Below are positions 44,873-53,268 of a stretch of DNA of 64,000 nucleotides, piece by piece. Source of the DNA: Pantoea phytobeneficialis (lineage in GTDB: Bacteria > Pseudomonadota > Gammaproteobacteria > Enterobacterales > Enterobacteriaceae). Position 1 is the stretch's first letter; the number at the start of each line of letters is the position of its first letter. The translations under genes and the position numbers were made by a program. Below the pieces are notes generated by a model. The model saw nothing but the letters and a program-made list of their open reading frames with translations, searched no databases and was not told the origin of the DNA. The DNA lies in the NCBI RefSeq assembly GCF_009728735.1, contig NZ_CP024636.1:396322-460321 (forward strand), in the 5' to 3' direction.

Positions 44873-45994
44873 ATGATCGCTCCGAACGTAACCGCCCGAA
44901 TTCTGCGGCTGATTGTCGAAAATGCGCCGATCAGCCAGTCCGATCTGAAAGTGCGCAGCGGCTTGAGTATGTCAACGGTTTCGCAGGCCACCAATCGCCT
45001 GCTGACGCGGGGCATTGTGCAGGAGCTGGGGTTGCGACGCGTTTCGATGGGGCGTCCAAAAACCCTGCTCGGTCTTAATCCTGACCACGCCAGCGTGGTG
45101 GGTATCCAGCTCAACGCCGAACGCAATTTGATCGTGCTGACCGACCTTGGTGGCAACATTATTGGCGAGCAGCAGATGCCTTCCGGTGCGATGACGCCCA
45201 AGCAACTGGGCGATGCGCTGGCGAAGTTCTTGCGTGGCGTCGAGGGCAAGAAAGTGGGGGCGATTGGCCTGGCGCTTTCCGGATTGGTGGATGCCAGCAA
45301 CGGATACTGCGTGCGCTCCCGCGTGCTGGACTGGGACAACGTGCCGATTGCTCGCCTGCTGGAAGAGCGTTTTTCGCTGCCGGTATTTATCGAAAACGAC
45401 GCCAATGCGCTGGCGATGGCGGCGCTGGTTTTTGGTCAGCTCGGCCATGCTCAGTCGGCGATTATCGCCACCTTTGGCAAAGGCATTGGCGCAGGGATTC
45501 TGCTCGATCGCCAGCTATATCGGGGCCGCCACGGCAAAGCGGGGGAGATTGGCAATGCCCTGCTGGGCGACGGCTCCGAACGCCTGTTGGAGGATGTCGC
45601 CTCATCGCAGGCGATCCTGCAACGGGTGGCTGCCACGTTGAAAGATGAGGTGCCGCAGGCGTTGCGTGACCTCGATATGCGTCCGACTCCGGAGGTGCTG
45701 AGTGCGCTGGCGGAAGCCGGGCATCAGTTGGGGATGTCACTGGCGAACCTGTCAATTGCCTACGACCCGGATGTGGTTTATCTGGCGATGGAGCCGCAGA
45801 TGGCGTCGCGTATCCTGCTGGACCATATCACCCAAAGCTTCCAGAACTATCGCCTGAAATTGACGCCGCATATGACGCCGTTGCAGTTCCTGACCGAGTC
45901 TAATCGGATGTGGGCGCAAGGCGCGGCGGGTTTTGCGGTGAATAAGTTGCTGGATTTGCTGGCCGCGCAGGCGGATGAAGAGATCGCGTCTTAA
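44873..45994 (+). CDS. ROK-family transcriptional regulator (NagC/Mlc/XylR-like)
   Basis: 373 residues. N-terminal winged HTH (ILRLIVENAPISQSDLKVRS, GLSMSTVSQATNRLL), then a ROK domain: VVGIQLNAERNLIVLTDLGG, IGLALSGLVDASNG, PVFIENDANALAMAALVFGQ and TFGKGIGAGILLDRQLYRGR. The cysteine zinc motif normal for ROK proteins (C-x-C-G-x-x-G-C) is absent; the segment reads HGKAGEIGNALLGDGSERLL. Likely represses the nearby sugar genes and responds to a sugar or its phosphate. Convergent with the ABC ATPase gene. Confidence 0.9.
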   Translation: MIAPNVTARILRLIVENAPISQSDLKVRSGLSMSTVSQATNRLLTRGIVQELGLRRVSMGRPKTLLGLNPDHASVVGIQLNAERNLIVLTDLGGNIIGEQQMPSGAMTPKQLGDALAKFLRGVEGKKVGAIGLALSGLVDASNGYCVRSRVLDWDNVPIARLLEERFSLPVFIENDANALAMAALVFGQLGHAQSAIIATFGKGIGAGILLDRQLYRGRHGKAGEIGNALLGDGSERLLEDVASSQAILQRVAATLKDEVPQALRDLDMRPTPEVLSALAEAGHQLGMSLANLSIAYDPDVVYLAMEPQMASRILLDHITQSFQNYRLKLTPHMTPLQFLTESNRMWAQGAAGFAVNKLLDLLAAQADEEIAS

Positions 45995-46023
45995 AACGGG
46001 TTTTGCTTGCATTGGCATCGGGG

Positions 46024-46327
46024 TGATTTCGTTCGCCACAGGCTGATGCAGTTTCAGCTCGCCGGTGCGGTGACCGAGCAAAGGGCGCCTGGCCGCGCCC
46101 TTTGCAATCCCGGGCCTCGCGCCAGCCTCTTTTTTGCGCGATTTATCGCGCCGCTACGGGTAACGTGCTGCCATTTATCGCGCAATGAAGAAAGCACCTG
46201 GCTTTCAGGCGGTGGGGTGGGCGGCATCCGCAGCGCCGAGCGCGGATTGTTAAGGCCCGCGCCTTCGGGCCTTAACCCGTCCGCCAGCACGGCGGTGCTG
46301 AAACTACCTGATGCCCGGCGGGCGGAA
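46024..46327. repeat. Composite dispersed repeat, copy B
   Basis: Left block 46024-46129 and right block 46241-46327 match 23034-23139 and 23499-23585 with few changes, including the hairpin TTAAGGCCCG/CGGGCCTTAA. About 110 bases separate the blocks here against 360 in copy A. It lies between convergent genes. The frame through it (46007-46669) has no protein-like features. Confidence 0.8.
46136..46183. repeat. REP-like units inside composite repeat B
   Basis: A full unit 46136-46157 (GCGCGATTTATCGCGCCGCT plus AC) and a truncated unit CCATTTATCGCGC at 46171-46183. Confidence 0.85.
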
Positions 46328-46372
46328 TCTTCCCGGTGCCAGACCGCTGCTGGCCCGGCAGCCGAAACCTCC

Positions 46373-47464
46373 TCACCGCAACCGCATCCCCTGCTCATCA
46401 AACAACAAACAACTCCCCGCATCCAATTGATAACGCATCAGTTCGCCAATCTCATGATGAGTCGCATGGCGCTCCTCAATCACCAGCAGACGCTCCTGCC
46501 CGACATCCAGATAAAGATAATTGGTATGTCCCAGCATCTCGCTGAACGACAGCGGTGCACTAAAACTCAGCGGCGCGTTGGCATCCGGGGCGAGCTGAAA
46601 ATGCTCAGGCCGCACCCCCAGCGTCACTTTCTGCCCTTCGTGGCAGGTCGCCGCCAGCTTCAGGGTTAACGCCTGAATCCCCAGCGATGGCACGCGTAGT
46701 TGCACCTGACCGGGGGCCAACGCCGCCACTTCGGCTGGCAAGAAGTTCATTTTCGGTGAGCCGATAAACCCGGCGACAAACAGGTTATCCGGGTCGCGGT
46801 ACAACTCCAGGGGTGCGCCAACCTGCTCAATCTGCCCCTTACGCAGCACCACGATACGGTCAGCCAGCGTCATCGCTTCTAACTGGTCATGGGTAACGTA
46901 AATCATGGTATTGCCGAGTGAAGCGTGCAGGCGGGCGATCTCAATACGCATCTGCAAACGCAATTCGGCATCGAGGTTCGACAGCGGTTCATCAAACAGG
47001 AAAATGCGCGGATGGCGAATAATGGCGCGGCCTATCGCCACGCGTTGACGCTGCCCGCCGGACAGAGCACGCGGAAGCCGATCCAGCAATTCCGTTAAAT
47101 GCAGACGCCCGGCGGTCTGGCGTATCGCCTGTTCAATCTCCGCTTTCGGGCGTTTCATCACCTCCAGCGGATAAGCGAGGTTGCCGCGTACCGTCATATT
47201 CGGGTAGAGCGCGTAGGACTGAAACACCATCGCAATACCACGCTCGGTGGCGGGTTGGTGCGTCATATCCGCCCCCTCAATCAGCAACTTGCCGTCGCTG
47301 ATCTCCTCCAGCCCGGCAATCATGCGTAACAGCGTCGATTTACCGCAGCCGGAAGGGCCAACAAACACCACAAACTCGCCGCTGTTGATGGTGAGATCGA
47401 TACCGTGAATCACGTTCACGTTCTCATAGGATTTCTTAACGCTTTGCAGATGCAGGCTGGTCAT
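46373..47464 (-). CDS. Carbohydrate ABC transporter ATP-binding protein (UgpC/MsmK type)
   Basis: 363 residues. Walker [21 protein letters not shown] (about residues 34-53), Q-loop [11 protein letters not shown], signature [15 protein letters not shown], Walker [18 protein letters not shown]-loop [16 protein letters not shown]-terminal TOBE/MalK-type regulatory domain follows ([10 protein letters not shown]). It should energise the MalF/G-type permeases at 50003-51690, which lack their own ATPase gene. Encoded on the opposite strand from those genes, 12 bases after the acetyltransferase stop. Confidence 0.93.
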   Translation of the reverse strand: MTSLHLQSVKKSYENVNVIHGIDLTINSGEFVVFVGPSGCGKSTLLRMIAGLEEISDGKLLIEGADMTHQPATERGIAMVFQSYALYPNMTVRGNLAYPLEVMKRPKAEIEQAIRQTAGRLHLTELLDRLPRALSGGQRQRVAIGRAIIRHPRIFLFDEPLSNLDAELRLQMRIEIARLHASLGNTMIYVTHDQLEAMTLADRIVVLRKGQIEQVGAPLELYRDPDNLFVAGFIGSPKMNFLPAEVAALAPGQVQLRVPSLGIQALTLKLAATCHEGQKVTLGVRPEHFQLAPDANAPLSFSAPLSFSEMLGHTNYLYLDVGQERLLVIEERHATHHEIGELMRYQLDAGSCLLFDEQGMRLR

Positions 47465-47476
47465 GCTGTGTCTCGC

Positions 47477-48076
47477 TTAAAGTAACTGGCCCATATAGAT
47501 GGCGTTGCTGCGCACGATAGGCGTAAAGCCAAGGCGCTGATAAAAACCGCACACCTGCTCGTTTTGCAGGCTGACGCCAAGATGTACGCCGGAAACGCCG
47601 GCCTGACGCAGCAGCGTCAACAATTGCTCGATCAGCTTACGTCCCCAACCGCCTTGCTGTGCCACAGGCAACAGATTGATATGCAGATGCGCAGGCCACT
47701 GGCTTACCAGTTGCTCGGCGGCGGCATCCGGCTGACGGATGGCATCCAGCACTTTGCTGTCGAGTGGTGCGCTGGCGGGAGTGGCGCGATATTGCGTCTG
47801 CAACATCGGCCACCACTGTTGATTGAGGATGGCCTCAAACGTGCGGGTATCCGGCACCGCTACGGCGTAGCCCACCACCTCGCCGTGCTGCTCCAGCACC
47901 AGGGCAAACTCAGGGACGAAGCGCGCGTAAGGGATCACAAAGCGCAGGCCAGGCAGGGCGGGATCGGAATAAAGCGCCGTCGCATCCTTTCCCGCATTGG
48001 CGGTTTCTAAGCAAATACGCGAGAGCGCGGGAAAATCCGCCTCGGTGGCGTGACGAATAACACCTTCAGCCGTCAT
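47477..48076 (-). CDS. GNAT-family N-acetyltransferase
   Basis: 199 residues. Begins VIRHATEADFPALSRICLET with the family's beta1-alpha1, has the acetyl-CoA loop LPVAQQGGWGRKLIEQLLTL (Q-x-x-G-x-G-like) and ends FYQRLGFTPIVRSNAIYMGQ. Position before the ABC ATPase on the same transcript suggests an accessory role, for instance acetylating or deacetylation balance of an amino sugar, but the substrate is unknown. AGAGG precedes the ATG. Confidence 0.85.
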   Translation of the reverse strand: MTAEGVIRHATEADFPALSRICLETANAGKDATALYSDPALPGLRFVIPYARFVPEFALVLEQHGEVVGYAVAVPDTRTFEAILNQQWWPMLQTQYRATPASAPLDSKVLDAIRQPDAAAEQLVSQWPAHLHINLLPVAQQGGWGRKLIEQLLTLLRQAGVSGVHLGVSLQNEQVCGFYQRLGFTPIVRSNAIYMGQLL

Positions 48077-48604
48077 GGTGGAGCCTCTGTGGTCAGGAGA
48101 TGAACAGTTTTTACGGTAATGAAAGCTGACTTAGTTTTCAAGGTGTAATAATTGCGTCATCCCGCAAAGCGGCACAGAAGCATAACCGCAGCGCATGACT
48201 GATGCGATGACAGTCGCGCTAAAATGCGCTGGCTGGTCCTTGCTGCGCGGGCCTTGTACCCATTCCCCTTCGTTTCTTCGTCATAACTATACGATTTTCA
48301 TATGCTCTATCAGTGGCTTAATGGCTGGCAAAATCACGAGTGATTTATGCTGGTCATCATTGCTGACAGGCTGATTACCGCCAATTCTTGCTGAATTAAG
48401 CAGCATTCTCTGCTGATCGACGGGCCTTTCTTCTCACTTTTTGCACTGCATCACAGAGCAAAAATTCCGCGCCGCACAGGTTTGACTTTCTTTTGTTCAT
48501 AAAGTAAGTATGGATAAGCGCGATATTTCTGCTGAATCAACCTGCGGGATCTGCGGGTGTCGAGATGAAGGGATGCCAGTCATCTGTTGGAGAAACCGAG
48601 CATT
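48077..48604. other. Divergent intergenic region of the sugar locus
   Basis: 528 bases between the acetyltransferase/ATPase transcript and the binding-protein operon. No gene is supported; a frame at 48510-48719 overlaps the binding-protein gene and looks spurious. It contains the palindrome at 48331-48346 and should hold promoters in both directions. Confidence 0.5.
48331..48346. promoter_or_regulatory. Operator-like palindrome in ABC transporter divergent region
   Basis: AAATCACGAGTGATTT: perfect seven-base arms AAATCAC/GTGATTT around GA. A candidate site for a dimeric repressor, perhaps the ROK protein of the locus. Confidence 0.45.
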
Positions 48605-49945
48605 ATGTGTGAGTCAACCGTACGTTCGCAGTACTTCCATCGCTCTCTGCGCACCCTGTCTCGTCTGGTTTCCGCTGGGGTACTGCTCGGCGCATCGATG
48701 GCGCAGGCCGCCAGCGTGACCCTTAACGAATGGGACATTTATAACTATCCACAGCAGACCGAAGCGGTGGATCAGGCGATTAAAGCGTTCCAGCAAAAAA
48801 ATCCGGGCATTGTCATCCAGCGTTCCGTGCACTCCTTTGAAGATACCCGCATCCCGCTCAAACTGGCGCTGACCGCCGGTGATGGCCCGCAGATTGCGCA
48901 GGTCAACCAGGGCGGCGGCGATATGGGATCGCTGGTCAAAGACAAATTACTCTGGCCGCTGGATGATTACGCCAAAACCTACGGCTGGACCACGCGCTTC
49001 CCGGATTCGATTCTGAAACGCAACCGTTGGTCTGATACCCAGGATTTCGGTAGCGGCAAGTTGTACGGCGTTGCCAGCCTCGGTGAAATGGTCGGTCTGT
49101 ACTACAACAAAGCGTTGCTGGATAAAGCCGGCATTGCGGTGCCAAAAACCCTGCCGGAGCTGGAACAGGCAATGGAAAAACTGAAAGCGCAGGGCACCGC
49201 GCCGATGATGCTGGGTTTGCTGGACGGCAATATGGGGCAGCAACTGCTCAGTACCCTTTGGGAAGCGCAGATCGAAAGCAGCGATCGCAAAAAACTGGAT
49301 GACCTGATTTACGATGTCGGCGGCACCTTCAAAGATGACAAGTTAGTCAAAGCCGCCAACATGATGAAAAGCTGGAATGACAAAGGGTATTTCTTCCCAG
49401 GTTTCCAGGGGATTGGTCATGACGATGCTGCCACGCTGTTCCAGAACGGTCAGGCGGCCTTCCTGGTGAGCGGCACCTGGTATCTCGGTCAGTTCAAAGA
49501 CAACAAAGATATTCACTTCGCGGCAATGCCGATGGGCGAGGGCGTGCAGCATGCGTTAATGGTCGGGGGCACTGACCTGGCGTTCTCCATCACCAGCACG
49601 GCGAAAAGCAAAGAACAGCAGGATGCCGCGGCGAAGTTTATCGACTACATCGTGTCGGATGAGATGGCTAACCGCTGGCTGAAAGTTGGCTTCCTGCCTG
49701 CCAGTGCCAGCAAAAATGCACAGATCCCGTCGGATAACCCGCTGCTGGCGGAAACGTATCAGGTGTGGGTGACGCTTAATGAACACGATGGCCTTGGTCA
49801 CTACGTTGACTGGGCGACACCGACCATGAACGCCGAGCTGAACCAGAACGTGCAGCTGCTGCTGGCGGGACGTCAAACCGCTGACCAGATGGTCACCAAC
49901 TTCGACAACAACTATCAACGTTACCTGAAAACCCTTAAGCACTGA
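48605..49945 (+). CDS. Sugar ABC transporter substrate-binding protein (family 1)
   Basis: 446 residues from the ATG at 48605; an upstream in-frame TTG at 48587 is less likely. Signal peptide with twin Arg-like basic start and hydrophobic [16 protein letters not shown], cleavage after AQA. The mature protein starts [20 protein letters not shown]. Family 1 features: [56 protein letters not shown]. Periplasmic, delivers an oligosaccharide or polyol to the permeases. A strong hairpin after the stop probably stabilises its mRNA. Confidence 0.93.
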   Translation: MCESTVRSQYFHRSLRTLSRLVSAGVLLGASMAQAASVTLNEWDIYNYPQQTEAVDQAIKAFQQKNPGIVIQRSVHSFEDTRIPLKLALTAGDGPQIAQVNQGGGDMGSLVKDKLLWPLDDYAKTYGWTTRFPDSILKRNRWSDTQDFGSGKLYGVASLGEMVGLYYNKALLDKAGIAVPKTLPELEQAMEKLKAQGTAPMMLGLLDGNMGQQLLSTLWEAQIESSDRKKLDDLIYDVGGTFKDDKLVKAANMMKSWNDKGYFFPGFQGIGHDDAATLFQNGQAAFLVSGTWYLGQFKDNKDIHFAAMPMGEGVQHALMVGGTDLAFSITSTAKSKEQQDAAAKFIDYIVSDEMANRWLKVGFLPASASKNAQIPSDNPLLAETYQVWVTLNEHDGLGHYVDWATPTMNAELNQNVQLLLAGRQTADQMVTNFDNNYQRYLKTLKH

Positions 49946-49951
49946 TAAATC

Positions 49952-49975
49952 CGGTCCGGCAGCGATGCCGGACCG
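49952..49975 (+). other. Hairpin between binding-protein and permease genes
   Basis: CGGTCCGGCA (49952-49961) and TGCCGGACCG (49966-49975) form a perfect ten-base stem with a GCGA tetraloop, six bases after the stop. No T tract; such elements after binding-protein genes protect the upstream mRNA and lower permease expression. Confidence 0.7.
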
Positions 49976-50002
49976 CAGACAGGCCCGCAAGCGAGTACGG
50001 TT

Positions 50003-50875
50003 ATGCTGAACAAATCTGCCTGGCGCAATGCGCTCTATCTCCTGCCCGCGGTGCTGGTGTACGCGGTCTTTCTGTTGCTGCCGCTGCTGGCGTCGCTGGG
50101 CATCAGTTTTACCGAGTGGGACGGTACCTCGATGCCGATCTTTACCGGCATCAGCAACTATATGCGTATGTTCAGCGACCCGGTGTTTTGGGTGGCGCTG
50201 GGCAACAACGCGCTGTTGATGTTGTTCTACACTCTGCTGCCGATTGGTGTTGGGCTGCTGCTGTGCAGCTTCCTGTATGAAACGCGCAGCAACAAGGAGC
50301 GCAGCCTGCTGCGTATCTTCTTCTTTCTGCCTTATATCATGCCGATGGCGGTACTCGGCGTGGTGTGGCGTTGGCTGTACAACCCGGCATTTGGTCCGAT
50401 TGACCAGTTCCTGCGCGCCATCGGATTGCCGCAGTTGGCGATCTCCTGGCTAGGCGACTTCACCTGGGCGCTCCCCGCCGTCGGCTTTGTCGCCACCTGG
50501 TACTTCTTTGGTTTTTGTCTGGTGCTGTTTATGGCTGGCCTGCAACGGATGGATCCGTCATTGCTGGAAGCAGCGGATCTGGATGGCTCCTCGCGGCGGC
50601 AGAAATTTATGCGCATCACGCTGCCGTCACTGCGCCCGGAGCTGCGCATTGCCTTGCTGCTGACGGTGATCGCCAGCCTGAAAGCCTTCGACCTGGTCTA
50701 TGTGATGACGCAGGGTGGGCCGGGCACCGCCACTATGGTGACCAACATCTTTATGTATAAGCAGGGCTTCGACCTGCACTACTTTGGCTATGCCTCGGCA
50801 GTGGCGGTATTCAGTATGATGATTGTGTTGTTGATCAACGCGTTAATTCACTTTGTTATTCGGGAGCGTCACTGA
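50003..50875 (+). CDS. Sugar ABC transporter permease, MalF/UgpA type
   Basis: 290 residues, six membrane segments: ALYLLPAVLVYAVFLLLPLL first, later ALPAVGFVATWYFFGFCLVL and VFSMMIVLLINALIHFVI. The EAA loop reads LLEAADLDGSSRRQKFMRIT (about residues 185-205), which contacts the ATPase. Partner of the next gene, with which it shares one base (TGATG), and of the ATPase at 46373-47464. Confidence 0.93.
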   Translation: MLNKSAWRNALYLLPAVLVYAVFLLLPLLASLGISFTEWDGTSMPIFTGISNYMRMFSDPVFWVALGNNALLMLFYTLLPIGVGLLLCSFLYETRSNKERSLLRIFFFLPYIMPMAVLGVVWRWLYNPAFGPIDQFLRAIGLPQLAISWLGDFTWALPAVGFVATWYFFGFCLVLFMAGLQRMDPSLLEAADLDGSSRRQKFMRITLPSLRPELRIALLLTVIASLKAFDLVYVMTQGGPGTATMVTNIFMYKQGFDLHYFGYASAVAVFSMMIVLLINALIHFVIRERH

Positions 50876-51690
50876 TGCGTGGCACGCCAGTTGTTTCTCG
50901 TGCGCTTATCTGGATCGTCGCGCTGATGACCATCCTGCCATTTCTGATGGCGCTGATGACCTCATTCAAAACCCAGATGGAGCTGTTCCAGGGGGTGTTT
51001 ACCCTGCCATCTTCGCTCAACTTTAAAAACTACGTCACCGCCTGGCAGCAGGGCCATTTCAACGTTTACTTTATGAACTCGGTTTTGGTGGTGATCCCGG
51101 TGGTGATTAGCAGCATCCTGCTGGGCATTCTGGCCGGGTTTGGTTTCGCCTGGTTGAAGATTCCGGGCAAAAAAGTGGTGGCGGCGATGCTGGGTCTGGG
51201 GATGGTGCTGCCAAGTGAGGCCTTTATCATTCCGCTGTACCACGAGTTGCGCTGGATGGGGCTGACCAATACTTATCTGGCGCTGATCCTGCCGCAGATT
51301 GCGCTGTCGCTGCCGTTCACCACCCTGATGATCGCCACGGCGCTGCAACAGGTGCCGCGCGAGTTGGTGGAGGCTTCAGTCATGGATGGCGCGTCACGGC
51401 GCAAAATTTTGTGGGGCATTCTGGTGCCTGCCATCTGGCCGACGTTGTCCACCCTGGCGCTGCTGCTGTTTATCTGGACGTGGAACGAATTCCTGATCCC
51501 ACTGATTCTGGTTAACAAAGACGAGCTGCGTACCCTGCCGATTGGCATGATGTTCTTCCAGAATAAAAACACCATCGATATCCCGGTATTGATGGCTGGC
51601 GCGATGATCGTGATCCTGCCGCTGGTGGCGGTGTTCCTCATCTTTCAGCGCAAATTTATCAGTGGCGTGACCGAAGGCGCGGTGAAATAA
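50875..51690 (+). CDS. Sugar ABC transporter permease, MalG/UgpE type
   Basis: 271 residues, six membrane segments beginning ALIWIVALMTILPFLMALMT. Characteristic NSVLVVIPVVISSILLGILA, a proline-bearing VLPSEAFIIPLYHELRWMGL and EAA loop LVEASVMDGASRRKILWGIL. Ends QRKFISGVTEGAVK, the usual MalG-type terminus. Translation coupled to the upstream permease. Confidence 0.93.
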   Translation: MRGTPVVSRALIWIVALMTILPFLMALMTSFKTQMELFQGVFTLPSSLNFKNYVTAWQQGHFNVYFMNSVLVVIPVVISSILLGILAGFGFAWLKIPGKKVVAAMLGLGMVLPSEAFIIPLYHELRWMGLTNTYLALILPQIALSLPFTTLMIATALQQVPRELVEASVMDGASRRKILWGILVPAIWPTLSTLALLLFIWTWNEFLIPLILVNKDELRTLPIGMMFFQNKNTIDIPVLMAGAMIVILPLVAVFLIFQRKFISGVTEGAVK

Positions 51691-51768
51691 GCACCTTGTC
51701 CATCAGCGAAAGGTTTTCGCGCCATGTGCATGCTGCAATGGCCTTACGCTGCAACTCAGGAGAACCGC

Positions 51769-53094
51769 ATGCACCTTTCACTGGCTGATTTTCACCCCGT
51801 CGCTGACGGCGAAACCCTCGATACTGATTGTTTTCAACGTGCGCTGGATCAGCTGGCGCAGCAGGGCGGCGGGACGCTGACGGTGCCAGCGGGCCGCTAT
51901 CGCCTCGGCACCCTCACGCTGGGTTCCCATCTCAACCTGCATCTGGCGGCGGGGGCCACCTTGCTGGCAAGCCAAAGTGTCGAGGATTATCAACGCTGTC
52001 TGGCGCAGAGTCAGGCCGAGCTGTCACAGCATGTGCTGTTGTATGCGGTCGGCCAGCGCAATATCAGCATCAGCGGTAAAGGGGTGATTGATGGCGATGG
52101 TGAAGCCTGGTTTGCCGCCGAGAAGGATGAGCAGGGTTATCGACAGCCACGTCCTCAGCGCCCACGGATTATCGTGTTTGAAGATTGTGAGCAGGTGACG
52201 CTGCGGGAGTTCACCATTGTGCAGGCACCGATGTGGACGGTTCATCTGGTGAGCTGCCGCCATGTGCATATCGAACACCTGACGATTGATAACGCCATGA
52301 CCATGCCCAATACCGATGCGCTGGATATTGATAGCTGCGAAGCGGTGTTTGTCAGCAACTGCTACCTGAGTGCGGCAGATGACGCCATTTGCATCAAAAC
52401 CACGCAAAAACCCGCCCCTCTGCGGCGTGCAGCGCGGCAGATTATGATCAGCAATTGCCAACTGCGTTCTTACAGTTGTGCGTTCAAGATCGGCACGGAA
52501 ACCTTTGATGATGTGGAAGATGTCACCGTCAGCGGCTGCACCATTTTCGACTCCAATCGGGCGATTGGCCTGTTGTCGCGCGATGGCGGCAGTTTCCGCC
52601 GCCTGTTATTCAGCAATCTGACGCTGGCCTGCCACCTTGCGCCACCCTGCCACTGGGGCAAAGCCGATGCGCTGTTTGTTTCGGTACGCGCCCGCGATCC
52701 GGCGATCGTGCCGGGCGTTATCGAACAACTGCAATTCAGCAACGTCAGTGGCGTGATGGAAGGGGCCATCAATCTGCATAGCGAGGTGGCAGGGCAGATC
52801 CGCGAGGTGATGCTGAGCAACGTGCAGTTGCGTCAGGTGGCCGCTGAAGGACAGGGATATTACGATGTGCGCCCGCCGTGTAATCCTGAATCACCAACGG
52901 GGATGGGACTGGATAATGCCTACAAGCTGGATAGCCAGACCGGGCAGGCGTTTGGGGTAGCGGCTTATCCACATGGTCTGCCGGGCCTGTATGCGCGCGG
53001 GGTGGAGAACCTGCAATTGCATAACGTCACCATTGTGCGCCCACAGCCATTGCCGACCGGCTGGCATAGCGAAACGGTACAGATTTTGCCGTAA
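51769..53094 (+). CDS. Glycoside hydrolase family 28 (polygalacturonase-like), no signal peptide
   Basis: 441 residues from the ATG at 51769 (AGGAGAACCGC upstream). Right-handed beta-helix with GH28 hallmarks: GGTLTVPAGRYRLGTLTLGS near the N-terminus, ISGKGVIDGDGEAWF, catalytic MPNTDALDIDSCEAVFVSN (N-T-D) and AADDAICIKTTQK (D-D). The third and fourth motifs of classic polygalacturonases (G-H-G and R-I-K) are not apparent; the region reads CAFKIGTETFDD. Lack of a signal peptide implies hydrolysis in the cytoplasm of an oligosaccharide imported by the adjacent ABC transporter. The substrate could be a galacturonide or rhamnogalacturonide. Confidence 0.88.
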   Translation: MHLSLADFHPVADGETLDTDCFQRALDQLAQQGGGTLTVPAGRYRLGTLTLGSHLNLHLAAGATLLASQSVEDYQRCLAQSQAELSQHVLLYAVGQRNISISGKGVIDGDGEAWFAAEKDEQGYRQPRPQRPRIIVFEDCEQVTLREFTIVQAPMWTVHLVSCRHVHIEHLTIDNAMTMPNTDALDIDSCEAVFVSNCYLSAADDAICIKTTQKPAPLRRAARQIMISNCQLRSYSCAFKIGTETFDDVEDVTVSGCTIFDSNRAIGLLSRDGGSFRRLLFSNLTLACHLAPPCHWGKADALFVSVRARDPAIVPGVIEQLQFSNVSGVMEGAINLHSEVAGQIREVMLSNVQLRQVAAEGQGYYDVRPPCNPESPTGMGLDNAYKLDSQTGQAFGVAAYPHGLPGLYARGVENLQLHNVTIVRPQPLPTGWHSETVQILP

Positions 53095-53109
53095 GGCGAT
53101 GGACACTTT

Positions 53110-53246
53110 GCGCGATAAATCACGCCGCGACGATAACATCGCGCCCTGCTGTAATGGCGCGATAAATCGCACCGCTACGTTAACATCATGAAATCACGCC
53201 GCGACGATAACATCGCGCCCTGCTGTAGCGGCGCGATTTATCGCGC
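53110..53246. repeat. REP cluster with a 37-bp tandem-type duplication
   Basis: Minus-type unit at 53110-53131 (variant ending GCCGCGAC), palindromic unit 53151-53178, and exact plus unit 53225-53246. A 37-base segment at 53117-53153 recurs perfectly at 53191-53227, showing recent duplication of part of the cluster. Between convergent GH28 and dmlA genes. Confidence 0.88.
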
Positions 53247-53268
53247 GGTTTTTGCTGACAACGCGTGA

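Noticed and set aside
46007..46669. 220-residue frame through the composite repeat and the ABC ATPase 3' end
   Set aside because: Crosses a repeat and an opposing gene; no protein-like features.
48510..48719. 69-residue frame at the start of the binding-protein gene
   Set aside because: Overlaps the signal-peptide region of the real gene in another frame, Cys/Trp/Arg-rich, no homology.
53110..53246. CRISPR-like array
   Set aside because: Repeat units are palindromic REPs with unequal spacing and a local duplication, not regular repeats with unique spacers; no cas genes in the window.
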